The notes: generated by a model from the sequence alone, not told the origin. 64,000 nt of DNA from Rhodobacterales bacterium (GCA_025362795.1 JANYFE010000061.1:85942-149941), one strand, 5' to 3'. Shown: positions 9,694-18,790, counted from the first letter of the stretch. Numbers and translations are program-made.

Positions 9694-10701
9694 CTACCGC
9701 CCGCCCCGGTTTTTGAACAGGGTTTGCGAGCCGATGCTGTCGAGAAACTGTCGCCCGGCTTCGGTGCCGAAGTGGGGCGAATGGCTCAGGCCGGGGAATT
9801 GCGCCTTGACCTCTGCCGCAAGTTCTGGCGGCAGCCGGTTCACCGTGGCATCGTTGACCATCAGACTTTCGGACGGTACGCCCTCGGCATAGATGATCTC
9901 GTGGCGGTCGAACACCAGGCTGAAATAATCGACGTAGCCGCCTTCGCGCAGATAGGCCCGTTCACCATCGACAAAGTGCCGCGCCTGCACCAGCAGTTCC
10001 GAGGTGGACAGGCCCGGCAGGCGATTGCGCTGATACAGAAAGACCCGGTGGTGCTGGCTCAGGATCAGATCGCCGCTGTTGCCAAGGGTGCCTGCGGCGA
10101 TCACCACCGGGGCAAATGCGCCAACCGCCCGCAGGCGGGCATGGCCGATCCAACGCACCGGCTGGCGACCGTGATCGCGGGTCAGAACCTGTTGACCGGG
10201 CATCAGCGCCTCGATCGCGCGCTGGCTGCCGCCGGGCAGGCTGATCATCGTGCCCCGCGCAAAAGACAGGCACAAAAGGTCGGCAAGCTGCAGGTCGGTC
10301 GGTGCAGGCTCGACCGTTAGCAGGGTGTAATCGACATTGGCCCCGATCGGAGACAGGGGCAGGGCGAAACGTTCGGCGCCCTCCAGCATCAGGATCAGCA
10401 GTTCCACCCGGTCGCCATCCGGCGCCATCAGCGTATAGCGCGCCTCCAGCCGGACCACCTGACCCGGCAGTCCGACTTCCGAACCTAGCGCCACATGTTG
10501 ATCAAGCCCCACCGGCTGGCTGACGACCAGACGCAACGGCGCGGCTTCGCGGTCCAGTTCGTACACGTCGCCAGGAATGACCTCGGACGGACCACCCAGA
10601 CCATCGCCCTGATTGGCACCTTGCGCCACATAGATGTCAGCGCCTGCGAACAACTGGCAAGCGTGACCGGGCAGAACACCGGGGGCATAATCGACGGCCA
10701 T
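9694..10701 (-). CDS. Stand-alone Hint-domain protein (Hint_2 type)
   Basis: 335 residues. An N-terminal region of about 140 residues is followed by a Hint (hedgehog/intein) domain: FARGTMISLPGG, an AIEALMPGQQVLTRDHG..PVRWIGHARL block and SGDLILSQHHRV, then VDYFSLVFDRHEIIYAEGVPSES. The family is common in Rhodobacterales and usually of unknown function; Hint folds can self-cleave at an N-terminal Cys. Here the residue aligned with that Cys is Ser146 (SFARGT, against CFTPGT in the RTX-Hint gene at 59.9 kb), with Cys144 two residues earlier. There is no signal peptide and no RTX repeat. The gene is single and convergent with the SDR. Confidence 0.8.
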   Translation of the reverse strand: MAVDYAPGVLPGHACQLFAGADIYVAQGANQGDGLGGPSEVIPGDVYELDREAAPLRLVVSQPVGLDQHVALGSEVGLPGQVVRLEARYTLMAPDGDRVELLILMLEGAERFALPLSPIGANVDYTLLTVEPAPTDLQLADLLCLSFARGTMISLPGGSQRAIEALMPGQQVLTRDHGRQPVRWIGHARLRAVGAFAPVVIAAGTLGNSGDLILSQHHRVFLYQRNRLPGLSTSELLVQARHFVDGERAYLREGGYVDYFSLVFDRHEIIYAEGVPSESLMVNDATVNRLPPELAAEVKAQFPGLSHSPHFGTEAGRQFLDSIGSQTLFKNRGGR

Positions 10702-10838
10702 AGCCGGGGGTTTCTCCTGTCCGAAACGGGTGCATCATCCGGGGTCCGGACTTGCTTAGGGCTAGCAATCGCAGACGGGAAGGTCAACAAAGGGGCAACG
10801 CTCGGGCATTGCCGGGGCATTCCAGCAAAGGTGGCAAG

Positions 10839-11615
10839 ATGGATCTTGGGATCAGGGGCAAGCGGGCATTGGTGACGGCGGCCTCCAAAGGGCTGGGGCG
10901 CGGCTGTGCAATGGCTTTGGCAGAGGCGGGTGTTGATCTGGTGATCAATGCACGGGGGGGCGAGGCGCTGGCGGCGGCGGCAGCCGATCTGCGGGCGATG
11001 GGCGTGCAAGTCACTGCGGTTGCGGGCGACATCACCACCGAGGCCGGGCGCGCGGCAGTGTTGGCTGCGGCAGAGGGAGTGGATATTCTGGTAACAAACG
11101 CGGGCGGACCGCCGCCGGGATTGTGGAGCCAATGGGCGCGGGCCGATTTTCAGGCGGCCATCGAGGCCAACATGCTGACGCCGATCTTTCTCATGCAGGC
11201 GGTGTTGCCGGGCATGATCGGCAAAGGCTGGGGCCGGGTGGTGAACATCACCTCGCAATCGGTCAAGTCGCCGGTGCCGGTTCTGGGCCTTTCGAACATG
11301 GCACGGGCGGGGTTGACCGGTTTTGTCGGCGGCACGTCGCGGCAGGTTGCTCCGCATGGCGTGACGATCAACAACTTGCTGCCCGGTAACCACGCGACCG
11401 ACCGTGCCACCATGTTGAACAGCGCCGAGGCGGCTAAACGGGGCGTGACTGCGGCGCAAGTTGCCGCAGAACATGCCGGGACCAATCCGACACGGCGGGC
11501 GGGGACCCCTGCAGAATTTGGCGCGATGTGCGCATTTTTATGCTCGACGCATGCCGGGTTTATTGTTGGGCAAAACATATTGCTTGATGGCGGGGCGGGC
11601 AATGCGACGCTCTAA
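10839..11615 (+). CDS. Atypical SDR (3-oxoacyl-ACP reductase-like) lacking Tyr/Lys
   Basis: A 258-residue SDR-fold protein. The cofactor loop TAASKGLGRG, the TNAGG motif and Ser139 (NITSQSVK) are clear. The usual YxxxK, expected 13 residues after the Ser, is replaced by Ser152-x-x-x-Arg156 in GLSNMARAGLTG. Related atypical BKR-like SDRs in proteobacteria share this LSN..RAG pattern. Classical hydride-transfer chemistry may therefore be altered. The ATG at 10839 follows an AAAGGTGG ribosome site; the longer frame from 10752 is rejected. The C-terminus (FIVGQNILLDGGA) is typical of the family. Confidence 0.83.
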   Translation: MDLGIRGKRALVTAASKGLGRGCAMALAEAGVDLVINARGGEALAAAAADLRAMGVQVTAVAGDITTEAGRAAVLAAAEGVDILVTNAGGPPPGLWSQWARADFQAAIEANMLTPIFLMQAVLPGMIGKGWGRVVNITSQSVKSPVPVLGLSNMARAGLTGFVGGTSRQVAPHGVTINNLLPGNHATDRATMLNSAEAAKRGVTAAQVAAEHAGTNPTRRAGTPAEFGAMCAFLCSTHAGFIVGQNILLDGGAGNATL

Positions 11616-11666
11616 GCGCGGCGGATCGACCACAAGTTCGGTCGGATCGAGTCGCGAGGCATTTTA

Positions 11667-13237
11667 GTGGGAGTAGTCAAGGCGACGACGATTGACGACG
11701 CGGTATTCAAGACCGGTGTGGCGTTCAGATTTGCGGATGCAGGCACAGCAATGGAGGTGACTGCGACAGGATCGCTGACCAGCCTCAAAAACATCGCGGT
11801 CTATTCGGCACATCAAAGCAATACGGTCTATATTGACGGCACTGTCCACGCCGACAATGCAGCCGCGATTGCGATGTTCGGCGACCATGCCAATGTGCAG
11901 ATCAGGGTAGGTGGCGTGGTGTCTTCCGATGCTGTGGGGGCGACGGTGGCCAGCCTGTATCTGGGCGGGCCCAATGCGGTTCTGAACGATGCGGGATCGA
12001 TCAGCGCTTTGGCGTGTGGCGCGGTAGAAGTGACGTCGGTGGGCGGGGCGCTGTACAATTCTGGCGACATCATGGGCGCCAACTTTGGCGTGTTTCTGGT
12101 AAGCGCGGGGGCGAATTTAAGCAATTCTGGCACCATTAACGCCACCAGTGGCAATTTTAACTGGGGAGCGGTGCGGGTCTTTGACAATGACGCACATGTT
12201 TGGAATGGCGGCACGATCGCGGCCTATGGCGCGGATGTTGCGGGTGTGCTGGAGGATGTGGTCTGATTGGCGCCGGGAATAGCGGTCAGGGTGGGGTGGT
12301 AGAAAATGAAGGCATCATCTCGTCGGCGGGCGGATATGGCATAAAGGTAATCGGGTCATCGGCTGGGCCGTCGGCGCTGCTGGTGATCAACACCGGGCTG
12401 ATTTCCGGCGCTTTGGGATCATTTTTGGGCGACGCCTACGCCAACTCTGTCATAAACGCGGGCACAATGGTCGGCGACCTGCGGTTTGGTCTTGGAGATG
12501 ACCGCTATGACGGGCTGGGTGGCACGGTGCAGGGCCACATTTTCGGCAGTGCGGCGAATGATCTTTACCGGGTGTCGGATGCGTCGGCGCAGATTGTCGA
12601 GTTGGCGGATGAGGGGCGCGACCGGATCGAGGCCAGCGTTTCCTTTGATCTGGGCGCCACGCTCAATATCGAAAAACTGACTTTGCTGGGCGACCAAGCG
12701 CTGACCGCCACGGGCAACGCGCAGGACAATCTTATCATCGGCAACACAGGGGCCAATTTCATCATCGGGGCGGATGGCTATGATCGGTTGGACGGCCGGC
12801 AGGGTGGCGATGTCCTGGCCGGTGGCGCGGCTGAAGTTCAGCTTTTCGGCGGCTCGGGCAACGATGCGCTGACCGGCGGCGACGGCGATGATCGCCTGAC
12901 CGGTGGCGGTGGCGCGGACCACTTGAGCGGCGGGGGCGGGGCGGATGTATTCATATTCGGCGCGGCGCATGACAGTCAGGGCAGCCCGGACGCCGACACT
13001 ATCAGCGATTTCACCACTGGGTTTGACCGGATCAATCTGGCTGGCCTCGACGCGGACCCACGTGCGGCGGGTGATCAGGCGCTGGTGTATATTGGCGCGG
13101 CTCCATTCACGGCGGCAGGGCAGGTGCGCTATGACGCAGGGCTGCTGGAGGTTGACCTGGATGGCGACTGCTTTGCCGATATGCAGATCATCCTGGCAAC
13201 TGCGCCGGTTTTGGTTGCGAATGATCTGAGCCCGTAG
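11667..13237 (+). pseudogene. RTX/serralysin-C-terminal secreted protein, interrupted by a frameshift
   Basis: Two overlapping frames make one protein. The first (GTG at 11667, ribosome site GAGG) encodes about 200 residues of repetitive, Asn/Gly/Ala-rich beta-helix-like sequence and stops at 12264-12266. The second continues without a break in character (LIGAGNSGQGGVVENEGIIS onward). It includes RTX nonapeptides (GGSGNDALTGGDGDDRLTGG) and ends in a serralysin-type C-terminal domain (DTISDFTTGFDRINLAGLDAD). The shift falls near 12255-12265 and equals one missing base or two extra. Intact relatives are exported by type I secretion and bind calcium. It may be a sequencing error or a true decay event. 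Confidence 0.75.
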
Positions 13238-13317
13238 CTGCGCAGACGGTTTTTGGCCAGACTTGCCGAGTGTGACGTCGGCTGCTAGGGCATCCTTAGC
13301 AAATCACTCAGGTTCCC

Positions 13318-14385
13318 ATGCCGATGGCGCCGCGCCTTGAAGTTCTGTCCCTGACCCGCGTTTTTCAGGGGCGCAATGTGGTCGATGATGTCTCCCTGTC
13401 GGTCGAGGCCGGGCAGGTGACCTGCCTGTTGGGGCCATCAGGCTGCGGCAAATCCACCACGCTGCGGATGATCGCCGGGGTGGAACGGCCCGATGCAGGA
13501 CGGGTGCAAATCAACGGGCTCGAGGTGTTTGGGCCCGGCGGCAACATACCGCCCGAAGAGCGCGGTGTGGGGCTGATGTTTCAGGATTTCGCCCTGTTTC
13601 CCCATCTGACGGTGGCTGGCAACATCGGATTTGGTTTGCGCGGCGACAAGACGTTGCGGGTGGGCGAGTTGCTGGAAAAAGTCGGGCTGGCGGGGTTTGG
13701 CGCCAAGCATCCGCACGAGCTGTCCGGCGGCGAACAGCAACGCGTCGCCCTGGCGCGGGCACTGGCGCCCCGGCCCCGTGTCATGTTGATGGACGAACCG
13801 TTTTCGGGGCTGGACAACCGGTTGCGAGACGGCATTCGCGACGAGACGCTGGATGTGCTCAAGGCCGAAGGTGCTGCCGTGCTGCTGGTCACCCACGAGC
13901 CGGACGAGGCGATGCGGATGGCGGATGAGATTGCGCTGATGCGCGATGGCCGGATCGTGCAGCAGGGTGCGCCCTACAACGTCTACAACGCGCCGGTGGA
14001 CCGTGCCGCAGCTGCATTTTTTAGCGATATCAATGTGATAAAGGGCGTCGCGCGTGGCGCGTTGACCGAAACGCCGTTCGGCGCGTTCCTGACACCGGGT
14101 CAGGCAGAGGGCGCGGCGGTGGATATCGTGATCCGGCCCCAGCATCTGAAAATCGACTTTGACCGGGCAGGGCGGGGGCCCAATCCGACGGTTGTCGACG
14201 GAACACCGGCGCGGGGAACGGTGCAGCGGGCACGCTATCTTGGCCGTGAAAGTCTGGTCGATTTCCGGATGGATTTCGACGGGTCCGTGCTGACAACATC
14301 CGTGCCCGGGGTGTTTTTGCCCAAAGCGGGCACGGTGCTGTGGCTGATGATCCGGCGCGACCGGTGTTTCGTATTCCCGGCATGA
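13318..14385 (+). CDS. ABC transporter ATP-binding protein, FbpC/PotA-like
   Basis: A 355-residue ATPase of the CUT/iron-polyamine importer type. It has Walker A GPSGCGKST, Q-loop LMFQDFALFPHLT, signature LSGGEQQRVALARAL, Walker B VMLMDEPFSGLD and switch His in LLVTHEPDEA, then a C-terminal TOBE-like regulatory region (about 250-355). The sequence is closest to FbpC-like ferric iron ATPases, but no permease or binding-protein gene is adjacent. It is therefore an orphan energising subunit in this window, and its substrate is unknown. The start could be 13318 or 13324. Confidence 0.88.
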   Translation: MPMAPRLEVLSLTRVFQGRNVVDDVSLSVEAGQVTCLLGPSGCGKSTTLRMIAGVERPDAGRVQINGLEVFGPGGNIPPEERGVGLMFQDFALFPHLTVAGNIGFGLRGDKTLRVGELLEKVGLAGFGAKHPHELSGGEQQRVALARALAPRPRVMLMDEPFSGLDNRLRDGIRDETLDVLKAEGAAVLLVTHEPDEAMRMADEIALMRDGRIVQQGAPYNVYNAPVDRAAAAFFSDINVIKGVARGALTETPFGAFLTPGQAEGAAVDIVIRPQHLKIDFDRAGRGPNPTVVDGTPARGTVQRARYLGRESLVDFRMDFDGSVLTTSVPGVFLPKAGTVLWLMIRRDRCFVFPA

Positions 14386-14453
14386 TGTCCAAAAAGGCCG
14401 GGTGGTTTTCCACCCCCCGGACCCCCCGAGGATATTTAGGGACAGTTGAGACG

Positions 14454-15674
14454 CTAAGCGGGTTGCGATAGCGGAAGGTGTCCTGGCGCTTTCGGGAAGG
14501 GACGGAATGTCATGCCGATCAGGAACGCCCCGATTCCGATGCCAAAACAGGATATGTAAAGCCAGCCATAAGCACCGGTTGCATCGAAGATCCAACCGCC
14601 CAGCAGCGGCCCGGTGGCCATGCCCAACGACCCGGCCATGCCGGTGCCGCCCATGATCGTGCCCATCATCCGCATCGGAAAGTTTTCACGCACCAGCACG
14701 GCATATAACGGCATGATTCCGGCGTAGACAAAGCCGAACAGGACCGCAGCGGCGTAAAAGGCAGCCAGATCATGGGCGAAAAAATAGCCCAGTGCACCAA
14801 ATGCCTGGATCAGCAGGCCCGTCACCAGCACCCGTTTTGCGCCAAACCTGTCGCCCAGCACGCCAAAGCCGATGCGGCCAAACATGCCGGCCAGACCCTC
14901 GAGCGAATAGATTGTCACGGCGGTGACGGCGGGAATGCCGCAGATGATGGCGTAGCTGACTGTGTGGAAGATCGGACCTGAATGGGTGGCGCAGCAGAAA
15001 AAGTTGGTCAGAACCAGAATTATGAACTGCGGCGACGTGACAGCCTGTTTGACGGTCATCCCCTCTGGCACGCTGCCCGTGGTCATTGCAGGCCCGCTTG
15101 TTTGCAGCGCGGGCGCCCGGCGCAACAACAGCGACGCCGGAATCGTCACCACCGCGACGATCAGCGCCACGATCTTCAGAACTGTGCGCCAATCATAGGT
15201 GCTGACCAGTTCGCCGACGATCGGTGACATCGTCATCGGGGCCAATCCCATCCCTGCAGAGACGAGCGACACTGCCAGACTGCGCTGCGTGGTGAACCAG
15301 CCCATCACGGTTGCCATCATCGGCGCAAAGAAAGCGGCGATGGAAAACCCCGCAATGAGCCCGAAGCACAATTGGAATGTCAGCAACGTGGGGGCGAGGC
15401 TGGACAGGAACAGACTAGAGCTGAGCAGGACCGCCCCGGTCAGGACCACGGGACGCGGGCCAAACCGGTCTGACAGCGCCCCCCAGACCATGCTGGCACA
15501 GGCCATCGCCAGAAACCCCAAGGTCATCGCCCCTGAAATGCCGGTGCGAGACCAACCGGTCTCGGCCGCCATGGGTGTCAGCAACACCGGCAGCGAAAAC
15601 AACGCCCCCATCGCGACGCAGCCAATCAGGCCACCCGCGCCCACGATGACCCAGCGATATGGTGCGTCCACCAT
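14454..15674 (-). CDS. MFS transporter
   Basis: A 406-residue, 12-segment major facilitator protein. The conserved loop 2-3 motif appears as GALSDRFGPRP and its second-half counterpart as GVLGDRFGAKRV. The N-terminal segment (YRWVIVGAGGLIGCVAMGALFSLPVLLTPM) resembles the monocarboxylate/oxalate-formate antiporter-like branch, so an organic acid substrate is plausible but unproven. The gene is divergent from a MarR-type regulator only about 50 nt away, which suggests local control by that regulator. Confidence 0.88.
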   Translation of the reverse strand: MVDAPYRWVIVGAGGLIGCVAMGALFSLPVLLTPMAAETGWSRTGISGAMTLGFLAMACASMVWGALSDRFGPRPVVLTGAVLLSSSLFLSSLAPTLLTFQLCFGLIAGFSIAAFFAPMMATVMGWFTTQRSLAVSLVSAGMGLAPMTMSPIVGELVSTYDWRTVLKIVALIVAVVTIPASLLLRRAPALQTSGPAMTTGSVPEGMTVKQAVTSPQFIILVLTNFFCCATHSGPIFHTVSYAIICGIPAVTAVTIYSLEGLAGMFGRIGFGVLGDRFGAKRVLVTGLLIQAFGALGYFFAHDLAAFYAAAVLFGFVYAGIMPLYAVLVRENFPMRMMGTIMGGTGMAGSLGMATGPLLGGWIFDATGAYGWLYISCFGIGIGAFLIGMTFRPFPKAPGHLPLSQPA

Positions 15675-15724
15675 GTTTTCCTCCCCGAGTTGCGGTTAGC
15701 AAGAAAGATTGAAATCAATGGAAA

Positions 15725-16174
15725 TTGGATTGTGCAAGCGAAATTACTAACCAAACCGCGCAACTGATCCGTGCGCAATGCCTGCGCCTCGCCGCGCAAA
15801 AGACGGCGTGCGCGTTGGCGCGGCGGTTTCACCGGGCGTTCTTGCCGTCGGGTCTTACCAATCAGCGGTTTTCACTGATGGTGGCGTTGCAAAGCATGAA
15901 GGCGGCCCGGCCCCGTCAGGTGGCCAAGGCGCTGGGCATGGATCAGACAACGGTGACGGCGGCAGTCAACGCGTTTGCCCGGCGCGGGTTGGTGGGAATC
16001 GCGGGGGATGCGGAAGACAGTCGTGCAAAGCGCCTGTCCTCGACTGACGCCGGGCGTGCTGTGCTGGTCCTGGCCGCACCGGTCTGGTTGCTGGAACCCG
16101 CGGCGCTGGCCGCAGAGATGCCGGTCGGCGAGGCAGAGGTTCTGGCCAGAATTCTTGGTGGGGTGGCCGGGTGA
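15725..16174 (+). CDS. MarR-family transcriptional regulator
   Basis: 149 residues. The winged helix-turn-helix is visible as RPRQVAKALGMDQTTVTAAVNAFARRGLVGIAGDAEDSRAKRLSSTDAG, with the DxRxxR-like wing typical of MarR. The only plausible upstream start in frame is TTG at 15725, since the next Met is already at residue 52. Divergent placement beside the MFS transporter suggests it senses a transported ligand and represses that gene. This is inference. Confidence 0.8.
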   Translation: MDCASEITNQTAQLIRAQCLRLAAQKTACALARRFHRAFLPSGLTNQRFSLMVALQSMKAARPRQVAKALGMDQTTVTAAVNAFARRGLVGIAGDAEDSRAKRLSSTDAGRAVLVLAAPVWLLEPAALAAEMPVGEAEVLARILGGVAG

Positions 16175-16260
16175 CGCCGATCACCAGCCGGATACGCCGC
16201 AGAAATATTGACTTGCAGCAACGTTGGGCGCAATTTTGGGCAACAAAATCGGGTGTCGCC

Positions 16261-17052
16261 ATGCGAGTTTGCCGTCGGGAGCGATGGATTTTCACTTTTG
16301 TCGCCGGTTTCATCGCAGCTTGGGCTTCTGCCAGTCTTGCTGAGTATTTTCCCGGGTTTGGGCAATTCGCGCCTGAGCCGATCAACGCGCCGGGCAGCTA
16401 CCGGATCATCGCCGATCCAACCGGCTTGGCACCGACGGCGCGGGTCCAAAGTTTTCGCATTGATGCCGGGGCCTGTTCGTCAAAAAAATACGACAATGGC
16501 AACAGCGACTGCACGTTCCATTCGGTGCGTTCGCAGGCCTATGAATTGGCCAAGAACCAACCGGCAGAGGCCTGGTATGCGTGGTCGATGTATCTGCCCC
16601 CCGATTTTCCGGTTGGCAAGGAACAGAAGGCCGGCGGCAACCTGTTGTTCGCCTATTGGCACAATGGTGATTGCCAGAACCTTGATGTGAACGTGCCACG
16701 AGGGTCGACCAAACTCTATTTTCAGACCAACCTGTTTTATGGCGCCGGCAAATGTCCGCCGGATCAAAGGGTGGCCTTCGCTGACCTAGCTGCCATGCGG
16801 GGCCAATGGCACCGGTTTGAAGTCCATGTGAAGTGGAGCAAGGGGGCCGATGGTTTGGCTGAACTTTTTCTCGATGGGAAAAAGGCGGCAACCATCAGGG
16901 GGCGGAATATCACGCCAAACACCCATCCCCAAAATTATTTCAAGTTCGGTCTCTATCAGAACAACACATTGGCCACGGAAAAGCTTGTGACCGAAACAGC
17001 GTTTTATACGGGAATTTCCCGGGCCAGCACGCGCGATGGGCTGCGGCGCTGA
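16261..17052 (+). CDS. Secreted heparin-lyase-like (polysaccharide lyase) protein
   Basis: 263 residues with an N-terminal signal peptide (MRVCRRERWIFTFVAGF.. with ASASLA before the mature EYFPGFG). The mature part shows the jelly-roll pattern of the bacterial polysaccharide lyase family related to heparin lyase I: AWYAWSMYLPPDFP, GNLLFAYWH, a WHRFEVHVKWS strand and a LFLDGKKAATIRG strand, then YFKFGLYQ. It would act in the periplasm or outside the cell on a polysaccharide that cannot be named. The ATG at 16261 is preferred for the signal peptide. A GTG at 16171 would overlap the MarR stop but adds unrelated residues. Confidence 0.72.
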   Translation: MRVCRRERWIFTFVAGFIAAWASASLAEYFPGFGQFAPEPINAPGSYRIIADPTGLAPTARVQSFRIDAGACSSKKYDNGNSDCTFHSVRSQAYELAKNQPAEAWYAWSMYLPPDFPVGKEQKAGGNLLFAYWHNGDCQNLDVNVPRGSTKLYFQTNLFYGAGKCPPDQRVAFADLAAMRGQWHRFEVHVKWSKGADGLAELFLDGKKAATIRGRNITPNTHPQNYFKFGLYQNNTLATEKLVTETAFYTGISRASTRDGLRR

Positions 17053-17058
17053 GGCATC

Positions 17059-17676
17059 CTAGGAAAAGGTTTCGCCGGTTGAATCCAGCGCCAACACCCG
17101 GTCCAGCCGCAGGTTGCGCGGGTCGCGCCCCGGGATGCGGACGCGCAACGTCAGCACTTGGCCCGATTGCTCCAGCCGCAGGGGCAGGATGTCGCCGTGG
17201 GTTTCCGACCCGTCCAGCTCCAGATAGGTCAGCGCCAGTTTTTCTTGGGCCCGGATCGCCTTCCGGATCAGCGGCAAATGGCGGGCGGCGCGTTCCGTGC
17301 TGCGGGTCGGGGTGGTAAACAGGTCGTCGTTGTCGGCAACCGGGGCCGGACTCGCGGCAGAGATTTTGTCCGCCAAAGACCGGGCGGCGCGGGCCAGCAG
17401 TTCATCCTGACCCTCGGCAACCATGCGCAATCCGCTCCGCAGCGCCTCGCGTTCAGCCGGGCTAAGCACCATCGGTGGCAAGGTAATCGGCGCACGCAGG
17501 ATGTAACCGACGCCGCGTTCGCCCTCGATCGGCAGGCCCGATGCCATCAGCGTTGCCATGTCGCGCCAGATGGTGCGCACCGACACGCCGCCGCGCCCCG
17601 CCAGATCGGCGGCACGGTGCAGGCGGCCATCGCGCAGGATCTGGATCAGGTCGAACAGGCGGTCAGTGCGGCGCAT
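17059..17676 (-). CDS. YafY-type HTH/WYL transcriptional regulator
   Basis: 205 residues. The N-terminal HTH (RRTDRLFDLIQILRDGRLHRAADLA, SVRTIWRDMATLMASGLPIEGERGVGYIL) is the HTH_11 domain of YafY-like regulators. The C-terminal half is a short, degenerate WYL domain (PLRLEQSGQVLTLRVRI, LRLDRV) without a clear Trp-Tyr-Leu triplet. The ATG at 17676 (MRRTDRLF) is chosen over an extension to 17781, because the extension would swallow a perfect 24-nt palindrome. That palindrome lies 18 nt upstream of the start and suggests autoregulation. Confidence 0.83.
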   Translation of the reverse strand: MRRTDRLFDLIQILRDGRLHRAADLAGRGGVSVRTIWRDMATLMASGLPIEGERGVGYILRAPITLPPMVLSPAEREALRSGLRMVAEGQDELLARAARSLADKISAASPAPVADNDDLFTTPTRSTERAARHLPLIRKAIRAQEKLALTYLELDGSETHGDILPLRLEQSGQVLTLRVRIPGRDPRNLRLDRVLALDSTGETFS

Positions 17677-17693
17677 GCGATGTTCCGGTTTGG

Positions 17694-17717
17694 CAACTGA
17701 CAGAATACTGTCAGTTG
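17694..17717. promoter_or_regulatory. Perfect palindrome upstream of the WYL regulator, likely its operator
   Basis: CAACTGACAG (17694-17703), spacer AATA, CTGTCAGTTG (17708-17717): ten perfectly paired bases per arm with a 4-nt centre. It is the most regular inverted repeat in this part of the window. It is placed where an autorepressor of the YafY gene would bind; tatA starts 118 nt away in the other direction. Confidence 0.6.
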
Positions 17718-17834
17718 AGGCGCGGGGAAAGCCTTTTCGATCCGGGCTCGGCCCGATTGCCGCTTTGTTTGCCTGCGCCAACCGCCTAAGCCAGCGGGGG
17801 ACGGTCGCAACCTGCGGCCAGAAGGAGAATTATC

Positions 17835-18080
17835 ATGCATGCAATGGGACCCGTGCAGCTGATCGTCATCGCGGCGGTCGTGCTGGTGCTGTTTGGTCGG
17901 GGCAAGGTCAGCTCGCTGATGGGCGAAGTGGGCAAGGGCATTTCGGCGTTCAAGAAGGGCGTCAGCGAAGGCCAGTCTGATCTGGACAAGGAAGCCGCGG
18001 CAACCGCCGCAGCCGCTGCCGCAGATGTGCCTTCCGTCGCGCGTGACGTGACCCCGGTCGAGCAAAAAGACCAAGTCTGA
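17835..18080 (+). CDS. tatA: Twin-arginine translocase subunit TatA
   Basis: TatA polymerises to form the conduit for folded proteins across the inner membrane. The 81-residue protein has the short N-terminal transmembrane helix ([20 protein letters not shown]), the FGxGK hinge and an amphipathic helix ([19 protein letters not shown]), with a polar Ala-rich tail. A strong ribosome site (AGAAGGAGA) precedes the ATG. It is the first gene of tatA-tatB-tatC-DUF815. Confidence 0.95.
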   Translation: MHAMGPVQLIVIAAVVLVLFGRGKVSSLMGEVGKGISAFKKGVSEGQSDLDKEAAATAAAAAADVPSVARDVTPVEQKDQV

Positions 18081-18100
18081 GCCGCGGAAGGGCCTAGGGA

Positions 18101-18790
18101 ATGTTGAACTTCGGTTGGGCCGAGATGCTGGTCATCGGGGTCGTGGCGCTTATCGTCATCGGGCCGGAAGATTTGCCGGACATGTTCCGTCAGCTTGGCC
18201 GCTTTACCGCCAAACTGCGGTCGATGAGCCGCGAGTTTTCGCGGGCAATGGAACAGGCGGCCAAGGAAACCGGGGTCAAGGACGTGGCCAAGGATCTGAA
18301 GAACGTGACCTCGTCGAAAGCGCTTGGGCTGGACGCGGTGAAATCCGCCGCCGACAAGTTCGAAAAGTGGGATCCGATCAAGAATGCCGCCAAACCGACG
18401 GTCGCGGCCAAACCGCTGGTGCCACCGCCGATGCCCGCCTCTCCGGCAAGCGTCGAGGTGGACGATCTGGCAGAAGCGGCGGACGATCTGGCCGAACATG
18501 CCGAACCTGCGGCGGCAGTGACCAGCCACGGTCCGGCGACGCAGGCCCTTTACGACAAAAAAGCAGCGCGGGAGGCCGTGATGCGCGAACAGGCAGCAAA
18601 GCTCAAGGCGATAGACGACGGCACCTATCTGGACGCGCCTTCCATCCTGCCACCGCCAAAGGCCGCGACGCAAGCGGTGGCCACCACCACCGCACCCAAG
18701 CTGCGCTCCAAGGCGGTTGCCGCGCCGGTGGCCGCTGATGCCAAACCCCGCGCCCCGCGCAAAACCACCAAGAAGGCGGACAAGGCATGA
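18101..18790 (+). CDS. tatB: Sec-independent protein translocase TatB
   Basis: TatB pairs with TatC to bind twin-arginine signal peptides. 229 residues: an N-terminal membrane helix (FGWAEMLVIGVVALIVIGPEDLP) with the conserved Glu/Gly-Pro hinge, an amphipathic helix (FRQLGRFTAKLRSMSREF), and a long Ala/Lys/Pro-rich cytoplasmic tail ending in KKADKA. The tail is longer than in E. coli, as is common in alphaproteobacteria. Its stop overlaps the tatC start by 4 nt (ATGA). Confidence 0.95.
   Translation: MLNFGWAEMLVIGVVALIVIGPEDLPDMFRQLGRFTAKLRSMSREFSRAMEQAAKETGVKDVAKDLKNVTSSKALGLDAVKSAADKFEKWDPIKNAAKPTVAAKPLVPPPMPASPASVEVDDLAEAADDLAEHAEPAAAVTSHGPATQALYDKKAAREAVMREQAAKLKAIDDGTYLDAPSILPPPKAATQAVATTTAPKLRSKAVAAPVAADAKPRAPRKTTKKADKA

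Noticed and set aside
14385..14440. Terminator after the ABC ATPase gene
   Set aside because: The GGGTGG/CCACCC pairing is short with unmatched bases and has no T run; too weak to list as a terminator.
16171..16260. GTG at 16171 as start of the lyase-like gene, overlapping the MarR stop
   Set aside because: It would put 30 residues before a clear signal peptide beginning at the ATG at 16261, which would block export.
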